Positions 1 to 5,360 of a stretch of 9,283 nt of DNA are shown piece by piece (position 1 is the first letter of the stretch; each line of letters opens with the position of its first letter). Location of the stretch: contig QMRV01000070.1 in NCBI GenBank assembly GCA_003649445.1, positions 1 through 9,283 on the forward strand, read 5' to 3'. The translations under genes and the position numbers were made by a program. Under the pieces are notes generated by a model. That model saw only the letters and a list, made by a program, of their open reading frames with translations, was not told where the DNA came from and ran no database searches. The stretch comes from Thermoprotei archaeon. GTDB taxonomy: Archaea > Thermoproteota > Thermoprotei > Thermofilales > B15-G2.

Positions 1-115
1 CGCATGCAACAGTATTTCTCCAATCGCCTCTCAGAAAAGCTTGCCTACACTCATTCAAATAACCTTGAGCTAGTTTTCTTCTGTAATTCACTTCATCTAA
101 GGGATCTAGCTTCAC
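1..115 (-). CDS. HEPN-domain protein, N-terminal part (cut by window start)
   Basis: The first 38 codons of a minus-strand frame read VKLDPLDEVNYRRKLAQGYL followed by NECRQAFLRGDWRNTVAC. This resembles the first helix pair of archaeal HEPN proteins (YRxxLAxGxLxEARxxxxxGxWRxxV). HEPN proteins are helical and often act as RNases, and typically pair with MNT nucleotidyltransferases as toxin and antitoxin. The GTG at 115-113 is the likely start: an in-frame TGA lies three codons upstream and a GGGTGAT Shine-Dalgarno sequence (127-121) sits 5 bases before it. The gene overlaps the end of the MNT gene by 23 bases, the tight coupling usual for this pair. A second GTG at 91-89 is a possible alternative start. 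The Rx4-6H RNase motif normally lies near the C-terminus, outside the window, so catalytic competence cannot be judged. Confidence 0.72.
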   Translation of the reverse strand, partial: MKLDPLDEVNYRRKLAQGYLNECRQAFLRGDWRNTVAC

Positions 116-547
116 TCTGAATCACCCAGCCGTAACTTTTGCCAATTTTATAGCGCCTAAGTTTAAGTCTCTCAACCAGCATTTTCGTCTCTTCGATTAA
201 TTTTCTTAAAATTCCTTTAGGGTCATATAGGACTATACAATCGTATAGTATATTCAGCATAGTTGACGAAAATTTTAACTTTCCTTTTAACAGCGCTTCA
301 GCATCCTCTAAGTCTATGTCGATTAAAGTAATGTCTCTTTTAATATGTTTAAATAAAATATCATATATTTTAAATCTTCTCTCAAGGCTTCTTTTCCAAT
401 TTTCTACAATCACGAGAATATCTATGTCACTTTTTCAGTAAACTCTCTTCTAGCATAACTACCGAAAATACCCACAGCTACTATTTTGCCACAATATTTT
501 TTGACTAGTTCTTTTACAGCCTCGTTAATTGCTTTATCTAACTCCAT
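93..547 (-). pseudogene. MNT-type nucleotidyltransferase (putative HEPN antitoxin), frameshifted
   Basis: From ATG 547-545 the frame reads MELDKAINEAVKELVKKYCG and on to IFGSYARREFTEK, then hits TAG at 424-422. The -1 frame picks up exactly there with SDIDILVIVENW and continues to TGA at 95-93. Joined, the product is about 151 residues with the hallmark motifs of the Pol-beta-like MNT fold: GSYAR (29-33), the metal-binding DID (41-43) and a later acidic strand (ITLIDIDLED). MNT proteins neutralise adjacent HEPN toxins, in studied cases by adding AMP to them. The break lies in an A5 run (T5 at 431-435 on the plus strand); one extra A restores the frame. It could be a real inactivating deletion, a sequencing error, or ribosomal slippage at GAA-AAA. 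A GTG at 413 just after the stop could allow restart, but that product would lack GSYAR and DID. Family assignment is firm; functional state is open. Confidence 0.8.
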
Positions 548-570
548 TTTACACTAAACTATAGAGTAGC

Positions 571-580
571 GAAGATAAAT
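571..580 (-). promoter_or_regulatory. Putative TATA box of the MNT-HEPN genes
   Basis: Read on the minus strand the element is ATTTATCTTC, centred about 29 bases upstream of the ATG at 547. The expected transcription start is within a few bases of the start codon, giving a nearly leaderless mRNA. No Shine-Dalgarno sequence is seen before that ATG, which fits. Confidence 0.45.
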
Positions 581-640
581 ACTTAGCCAATAACTAGAAA
601 ATTAGCAGATAGCATGACTACTATGAGTTAAATATAGGTT

Positions 641-760
641 TTCTACAAAACTGTTCTACACAGTAAGTATTGAGCTAAAGTATCTACTATATAGGTGAAT
701 ACATAACTACAGAATATACGATATTTTTCAAAAAGCTATTAATAGAATGCTATTTCTACA
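641..760 (+). repeat. Three TTCTACA heptamers in the 548-813 non-coding gap
   Basis: TTCTACA occurs at 641-647, 654-660 and 754-760, the first two spaced by 13 bases. The rest of the gap is AT-rich and holds no coding frame or RNA gene that I can recognise. The copies may be regulatory boxes for the divergent genes or simple compositional recurrence. Confidence 0.25.
737..744 (+). promoter_or_regulatory. Possible TATA box for the ADP-ribosylglycohydrolase gene
   Basis: TATTAATA is preceded by a purine-rich AAAAGC that could serve as a BRE. It predicts a start near 765 and a leader of about 45-50 bases, consistent with this gene having a real ribosome binding site. The region is very AT-rich and other candidates exist (for example within 772-788), so this is tentative. 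Confidence 0.25.
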
Positions 761-801
761 ATTCAAATAGTCTTATTTTTATTTTATTAGCTAACTTATT
801 T

Positions 802-806
802 GGTGA
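802..806 (+). promoter_or_regulatory. Ribosome binding site GGTGA that decides the GTG start at 814
   Basis: GGTGA lies 7 bases before the GTG codon and complements the archaeal 16S rRNA 3' end. The frame stays open upstream to the stop at 676-678 but offers no ATG, GTG or TTG there, so GTG at 814 is the supported start. Confidence 0.65.
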
Positions 807-813
807 AATTGCT

Positions 814-2676
814 GTGGTAAGAACTCTAAACTACGAAATTTATTTCGATAAAGTGTACGGTGGATGGATTGGTAAGTGTATTGGAGGAGCTATAGGTGCT
901 CAAGTAGAAGGACAAAAGAAACTCCATGATTTCACTGAAGAGACAGCTTTTCCTGAAAAATGGCCGCCTAACGATGATTTAGATCTACAGGTTCTGTGGC
1001 TTCATGCTCTGAGAACACGGGGAATCTTTATTGACAGCAGAGATTTAGCCGAAGAGTGGGCTGAACACTGCTGGTACGATTTCAATGAGTATGGCAGATT
1101 TCTTAAGAACTTTTTGAGAGGAATAGATCCTCCTGTTTCAGGGTGGTTTGACAACGAGTACTTTAGGGAGTCTATGGGTAGTCCCATTAGGTCTGAAATA
1201 TGGGGGTTTATTTGCCCTGGGAACCCGGGCTTAGCTACATGGTATGCTCAGAAAGACGCTGTTCTCGATCACTGGAAGAACTCAGTCTGGGCTGAACAGT
1301 TCTTGTCAGCTATTGAGGCTTCAGTATTCTTTGAAAAGGATATTGTACGCCTAATAAACATAGGCTTAGCTTATGTTCCAGAAGACTCTAAGTTCTACAA
1401 GCTAGTGCAACTAGTGCTAGAATGCAGAGAAAGGGGCTTAAATTGGCTTGAAGCCAGAAACATTGTTTTAAGCAGATTTGGGCACCCAGACTTTACTTCA
1501 GTTTACCAGAACCTAGGTTTCACGCTAATAGCCCTTCTCTGGGGTGAATACGACTTCGGTAAAACTATGCTGATTGCCTTGAATAGCGGCTACGATACTG
1601 ACTGTACATGTGCAACAGCCGGAGCTATACTTGGAGCTATTCTTGGAGAGAAAAAGATTCCCGAGAAATGGAGGAAGCCTATAGGCGATGCCTTTGAAAT
1701 GGGCTTTTCTCTTCCAAGAGAGAGCTTCAAGATATCTGACTTAGCGAGAGAAACATGCGAAGTAGGCGTAGCTGTGTCTAAAGTACTTAACAGAAAAGTA
1801 GAAATAGTAAACGTACCAAAGGAAGTGTATGAACGTGCTCTCAAAATACCTTTAGGAAAACCTACTCCTAAAGTAGAATTGTCAGTAGACTACTTGGGGC
1901 TACCCTCAATTGGGAAGGGAGAAACAAAAACTATTGAAGTTTTTGTAAAAAACAATAGTGGAGAATATATTGTCGGCGAGCTAGAAATAGCGGTTCCCGA
2001 AAACTGGGTTGTTCGAGAGAAATACTACGTTACTTTAGGTCCTAGAGAAAACCGCTTCTACTGCTTCACTGTTCAGGCTCCAGACAAAGGAGTTCTTTTT
2101 AATAAAAATATCCTAAAAATAATATTTAGAGAAGTAGACGGCACAGTATGGGAAAAGAGCTTTGGACTATGTGGAGCTAAACTGTGGAAAGCAGTAGGCC
2201 CGTTCTGGGAAGGAGTATCTCCTTTCGAAGACAGAGCCTACATCGATAAAGAGTATATCGACGAATCACTTATAGCTGAAGGAAAACTAGATAAAGTCTT
2301 CGAGAAAGCAGTTGAAATAAATGCTTATGAAAGCGTACTGCCTCTAGACCAAGTATTTCCTTTAAAGGGAGAATATTGCATATACTTACTTCACCGCTTC
2401 TTATGTCCAAGTGATAGAGAAGTATCTTTAGTAGTAGGATCTAATGGTGACTTCAAGCTGTGGCTCAATGGAGAGCTAGTAGGCGAAGGAAAGAACAGGT
2501 ACATATGGAATCCCTTCATGTACTGGTTTAAAGTAAATATTAGGAAAGGTGAAAACACCGTAGTCATTAAATACGTTAAGAAAACAGAGAAAGCTAGACT
2601 AAGCCTCGACTTTTATAAGAGAGAAAAAGTACCCGGCAACTCTTCATGGCAAATAGACCTGGCCACCATACTATAG
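814..2676 (+). CDS. ADP-ribosylglycohydrolase-family protein with C-terminal beta-domains
   Basis: The family hydrolyses ADP-ribose linkages (DraG/ARH type, two Mg ions) or related N-glycosidic substrates. Residues 8-330 form the helical catalytic domain: VYGGWIGKCIGGAIGA (14-29) is the family opening, NDDLDL (53-58) matches the first metal motif (usually TDDT), and GYDTDC (259-264) with the following AGAILGAILG matches the second (GxDTDxxAAxxGA). Metal ligands D54, D55, D261 and D263 are present, so activity is likely. Residues about 352-445 look like an Ig-like/NEW3-type strand domain (VPENWVV, VTLGPREN). Residues about 455-600 resemble a jelly-roll with the SNGDFKLWLNGELV signature seen in carbohydrate-binding modules. 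There is no signal peptide, so the protein should be cytosolic. At 620 residues it is about twice the length of single-domain DraG proteins. The NDDxDLQ variant resembles a subfamily of bacterial proteins found near carbohydrate genes, so a sugar-nucleotide or glycoside substrate is as plausible as ADP-ribosyl-protein. It converges with the next gene across 23 bases. Confidence 0.85.
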   Translation: MVRTLNYEIYFDKVYGGWIGKCIGGAIGAQVEGQKKLHDFTEETAFPEKWPPNDDLDLQVLWLHALRTRGIFIDSRDLAEEWAEHCWYDFNEYGRFLKNFLRGIDPPVSGWFDNEYFRESMGSPIRSEIWGFICPGNPGLATWYAQKDAVLDHWKNSVWAEQFLSAIEASVFFEKDIVRLINIGLAYVPEDSKFYKLVQLVLECRERGLNWLEARNIVLSRFGHPDFTSVYQNLGFTLIALLWGEYDFGKTMLIALNSGYDTDCTCATAGAILGAILGEKKIPEKWRKPIGDAFEMGFSLPRESFKISDLARETCEVGVAVSKVLNRKVEIVNVPKEVYERALKIPLGKPTPKVELSVDYLGLPSIGKGETKTIEVFVKNNSGEYIVGELEIAVPENWVVREKYYVTLGPRENRFYCFTVQAPDKGVLFNKNILKIIFREVDGTVWEKSFGLCGAKLWKAVGPFWEGVSPFEDRAYIDKEYIDESLIAEGKLDKVFEKAVEINAYESVLPLDQVFPLKGEYCIYLLHRFLCPSDREVSLVVGSNGDFKLWLNGELVGEGKNRYIWNPFMYWFKVNIRKGENTVVIKYVKKTEKARLSLDFYKREKVPGNSSWQIDLATIL

Positions 2677-2699
2677 TCCAGCCTATCGCCATTCATCTG

Positions 2700-3521
2700 T
2701 TAGCTGTAAAGTGCACTTATAATAAATTTAGTATTTTTAGTTACATAGCACCCTGTTTTAGGAAAAACATATTTTACTTTAAGGTGCACTTTTTTATCAA
2801 ATAACTCTAGTGATACTTCATCTCTTATATGAATTGGCTCGCCTAGATACTTTGTTTTCAGCTCATCAGATAATACTTTTAATGTCTCTTCTTTGCTAAT
2901 AATGCTAGAGTATTTTTCTACAATAGATTTAAGCTCACTTAATATAGTGCACGACACATTGCCTAATGGCTCTAGAATAACCCAAAGTGCTTCTGGGTAA
3001 GCTTCCTCAACTAAAGTTTTTTCCAGCAATATTAGCTGTGTTGAATCAACTATTTTAACTACTCCTTTAGGTCTAGTTGCTAGTACTTTAAACGCTGTCG
3101 GCTGCCCTAGTAGTGGCACATAAACTACTTCTCCTTCGCATACAGGATAATTTAATAGCCTCTTTTTGACAAAGCTAGCTAAGCTTTCATCAGTTGTAAT
3201 TTTTGAGCGTAGAGAAGCTAGTTTAACTATAGCCGCAGCCTTTACTTCAGGCACTTTAACTAAGACTTCATCTCCTATGTTTACATCAGCATTACTTCTA
3301 ACTAATTCAGTTAAGCCTACGACTTTCTCCCTTACTTCAGGCTCAAGCTTTACTTTAAGCCTATGAACAATAGCTGACGCAGTTCTCTTCCCCACTATTT
3401 CAATAATGTCATCTTCATCAACTCCCAGCCTATCCATAGTTTCTTCACATAAACAGGCTACTTTCATTTCCGCCTTTTCTTTATGTGCCTCAATAACTTT
3501 AAGGCGGATTTCTCTCATCAT
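2700..3521 (-). CDS. Free-standing CDC48 N-domain protein (no AAA+ module)
   Basis: This 273-residue protein matches the substrate- and cofactor-binding N region of CDC48/p97/VAT. Residues 4-90 are the double-psi barrel: LKVIEAH, ETMDRLGVDEDDIIEI (27-42), GKRTASAIV and VRSNADVNIGDEVLV (74-88, compare TRRNAGVGIGDxV). Residues 115-166 are the second barrel (Cdc48_2): VKKRLLNYPVCEGEVVYVPL, then FKVLATRPKG and VKIVDSTQLIL. No Walker A or B follows and the gene ends normally at TAA, so both ATPase rings are absent. The C-terminal part (218-270) appears to repeat the second barrel (see findings). Two adjacent ATGs occur at the start; the first sits 25 bases downstream of a TATA box, suggesting leaderless translation. 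A role as adaptor, competitor or substrate receptor for a separate AAA+ ATPase or the proteasome is inferred. It lies 52 bases behind a predicted cytosolic metalloprotease on the same strand. Confidence 0.82.
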   Translation of the reverse strand: MMREIRLKVIEAHKEKAEMKVACLCEETMDRLGVDEDDIIEIVGKRTASAIVHRLKVKLEPEVREKVVGLTELVRSNADVNIGDEVLVKVPEVKAAAIVKLASLRSKITTDESLASFVKKRLLNYPVCEGEVVYVPLLGQPTAFKVLATRPKGVVKIVDSTQLILLEKTLVEEAYPEALWVILEPLGNVSCTILSELKSIVEKYSSIISKEETLKVLSDELKTKYLGEPIHIRDEVSLELFDKKVHLKVKYVFPKTGCYVTKNTKFIISALYS

Positions 3522-3540
3522 TTACTTAATCCTTAAAATT

Positions 3541-3549
3541 CTATAAAAA
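3541..3549 (-). promoter_or_regulatory. TATA box of the CDC48 N-domain gene, overlapping a T5 run
   Basis: On the minus strand the element is TTTTTATAG, centred about 24-26 bases before the first ATG (3521-3519), which predicts a leaderless transcript. Its T5 run lies just downstream of the stop of the metalloprotease gene (3574) and could also act as an intrinsic archaeal terminator for that gene. This would make the two genes separate units rather than a simple operon. Confidence 0.5.
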
Positions 3550-3573
3550 TATTTGCCCTATTTTTGCGAAATT

Positions 3574-5220
3574 TTATTCCTGCGGTACAGCTATAGCATC
3601 AGTCTCTATAGCTTGAATAACAAGATACAGCCAGTATACCACTTTACATATGTCTTCAAAGAAAGCCTGCGTCCTATGTACTAGCTCTTCGTAACTCAAT
3701 TCGCCACAATTGAATTTAAGTAATAGTCTCGCTAATTCACTAAAACTCAGTTCTCTTTCTACTATGCAACGCCCATAGATCTCTTCTAGTACTCGCTTAA
3801 ATTGATTCAATGGAAATACTTTTCCATAGGTTATGTTCCCTAAAACATTTAAGGCCAATTTATTCACATCAATAATAGCGCCGCGCTTTGTAAGATCTTT
3901 GAGAAGTTTATGTAAGGGTTCATAGGGTAGTGAGTAAAGCGGCTTTAAGTCCACATAGTACAGTACTTTGAATCCCTGTTCAATTAGCTCAGAGATATCG
4001 CCGAAAAGCTTCTCAACAGGCTCACGCAATTTAAGAGATATTTTTCCTTCTTTCAGCTCTACGTCGTATCTTATGAAATAGCTTTTACTTTCTTCTCCAT
4101 CAAATAGCCCTACTACAATAGCCCTTATTCCAAATAATTGTATGACGCCAGGACATATGGCTAAGAGTTTGAGTCGTTTAGAAGGACTAGGTACTTTAAC
4201 TATTTTATCCCTGTATCTATCAAAAAATTCTAGAAGTCTAAGCACTTCTATTGTACTTAAAGCATCAGCTATAGAATTCATTAAGTCTACTATTTCCGGA
4301 TAAAATTGTCTAAAAGTCCTATATTTGATTCTATCATATTTAGATAGGAGATTAAATATTGGCCTTATGTAAGCGAAACCTTTTCTCTCCTCATCTCTGA
4401 GAGCTTTTTGAATATCTTTAGGGCCACGTACTTTAAGCTCTATAGCTCTTATAATATGTTCATTAATCATAGTGGACGGATCTCCATAAGCCATTTTTTC
4501 CATAAAGCTTTCAATAGGTCTGTAAAGAGCCCAGAAGTCTCTATATTTGCTAAGAAATTCATCTGTTAGAGGGTTTACGAAATTGTGGGCAAATTCATGG
4601 AAAAGTGCTGCTCCAAATTCAGGTATTCCGTTTTTAACTCTAAACGGGCCTAAAAACGCGTAAAGTATTTGCTTGTCATCGACTTTTATAGCGTAGCCGT
4701 AGTTTCCATAGAATAGAGGCGCTAAAATAACGTGGTAGCCTTTTTGCTCTATGCCAAAGAAGTCTTCGAGCATTTTTACGGTCTTCTCTAGCTGGATATT
4801 CGCGGAAGCTCGTTCTTCAATTAAACGATAGAAATCTAGGTGTCTGCGCCAAAACTCTTCGAAATTCGAATCATGGTAGAAGTCTTTTAGAGCTTTAGCG
4901 AATTCTCTTAGCAGTGCTTCTCCTCCAGCTCTACTTATATGATATTTTGAGAAAGGTATGACTATTTCGAGTTCCGGAGGCTCTGAAAAATGCATCATAA
5001 AGCCTACTGGAGCATCAAATGTAAAGCCCCGCTTAATAAGTTCTTCACACAGCTTTACTGCCCTATGCTCACTATAAGGACTAAAGAAATCTATCATCGC
5101 TTTTTTATACGGATAATCTTCTTTCCATATACCTATATCTCTCCAACTAGTGAAAAGCTGTACTGCAGTCAAAAGCTCTATTCTCTTATCTACTCTTATA
5201 GAGTATTTACTCAGAAACAT
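3574..5220 (-). CDS. DUF4932-like HExxH zinc metalloprotease, cytosolic
   Basis: This 548-residue protein has a gluzincin-type zinc site: FHEFAHNFVNP (207-217) supplies H208, E209 and H212, and NEH (253-255) offers E254 as the third ligand about 42 residues later. The N-terminus (VDKRIELLTAV, 10-20; YSEHRAVKLCEELIKRGFTF, 49-68; DAP, 69-71) follows the DUF4932 pattern VDxRxELxS...H...G..YDAP, a family of presumed peptidases best known in bacteria. No signal peptide or membrane segment is seen, so it should act in the cytoplasm. The catalytic part covers roughly residues 1-330; residues about 335-548 form a region I do not recognise, with mixed strands (340-420) and a helical end. The ATG at 5220 is 25 bases from a TATA box and lacks a Shine-Dalgarno sequence. 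The substrate is unknown. Proximity to a CDC48 N-domain protein hints at protein turnover, which is inference only. Confidence 0.75.
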   Translation of the reverse strand: MFLSKYSIRVDKRIELLTAVQLFTSWRDIGIWKEDYPYKKAMIDFFSPYSEHRAVKLCEELIKRGFTFDAPVGFMMHFSEPPELEIVIPFSKYHISRAGGEALLREFAKALKDFYHDSNFEEFWRRHLDFYRLIEERASANIQLEKTVKMLEDFFGIEQKGYHVILAPLFYGNYGYAIKVDDKQILYAFLGPFRVKNGIPEFGAALFHEFAHNFVNPLTDEFLSKYRDFWALYRPIESFMEKMAYGDPSTMINEHIIRAIELKVRGPKDIQKALRDEERKGFAYIRPIFNLLSKYDRIKYRTFRQFYPEIVDLMNSIADALSTIEVLRLLEFFDRYRDKIVKVPSPSKRLKLLAICPGVIQLFGIRAIVVGLFDGEESKSYFIRYDVELKEGKISLKLREPVEKLFGDISELIEQGFKVLYYVDLKPLYSLPYEPLHKLLKDLTKRGAIIDVNKLALNVLGNITYGKVFPLNQFKRVLEEIYGRCIVERELSFSELARLLLKFNCGELSYEELVHRTQAFFEDICKVVYWLYLVIQAIETDAIAVPQE

Positions 5221-5240
5221 CAGAGATAACGACTATGTTT

Positions 5241-5250
5241 GAATATATAA
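5241..5250 (-). promoter_or_regulatory. TATA box of the metalloprotease gene
   Basis: On the minus strand the element is TTATATATTC, a near-consensus archaeal TATA box centred about 25-26 bases before the ATG at 5220-5218. Transcription should begin at or next to the A of the start codon, giving a leaderless mRNA. Confidence 0.6.
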
Positions 5251-5273
5251 GAATTAGTATTGTCTACTTTTTG

Positions 5274-5318
5274 TCGAATTTCGTAGGATTTTGTAAGGTT
5301 TAGTGAAATGTAATTCGA
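5274..5318. repeat. 7-bp inverted repeat in the divergent promoter region
   Basis: TCGAATT (5274-5280) and its reverse complement AATTCGA (5312-5318) are separated by 31 bases. The right arm overlaps the BRE of the 5361 gene, so a dimeric regulator could bind here. The arms are short and AT-rich; chance is a fair alternative. Confidence 0.25.
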
Positions 5319-5328
5319 AAGTTAAATA
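5316..5328 (+). promoter_or_regulatory. BRE and TATA box of the M28-FtsX fusion gene
   Basis: A purine-rich BRE-like CGAAAG (5316-5321) runs directly into TTAAATA (5322-5328). The predicted start is near 5351, giving a leader of about 10 bases (GCAAGGGAAA) before the ATG at 5361. It is the plus-strand half of a divergent promoter pair with the metalloprotease promoter. Confidence 0.5.
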
Positions 5329-5360
5329 GAGGTCTTCACTTTACATATAAGCAAGGGAAA

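Noticed and set aside
641..760. TTCTACA copies as a CRISPR remnant
   Set aside because: The units are 7 bases long and irregularly spaced (13 and 100 bases); there is no repeat of 24 bases or more and no spacer structure.
1002..1187. 61-codon minus-strand open frame
   Set aside because: It lies wholly inside the catalytic domain of the ADP-ribosylglycohydrolase on the other strand and its product resembles nothing known to me.
1590..1844. 84-codon minus-strand open frame
   Set aside because: Antisense to the conserved DTD metal motif region of the same gene; low-complexity Ser/Thr-rich product typical of a shadow frame.
3166..3366. 66-codon plus-strand open frame
   Set aside because: Antisense to the CDC48 N-domain gene; Ser/Thr/Leu-rich shadow product with no ribosome site.
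2700..3521. CDC48 gene truncated by a local frameshift
   Set aside because: Beyond the stop the DNA encodes the convergent glycohydrolase, and no Walker A or AAA+ remnant appears in any minus frame position I could read; the C-terminal part forms its own barrel-like pattern.
4990..5229. 79-codon plus-strand open frame
   Set aside because: Antisense to the start of the metalloprotease gene, whose promoter and conserved N-terminus support the other strand.
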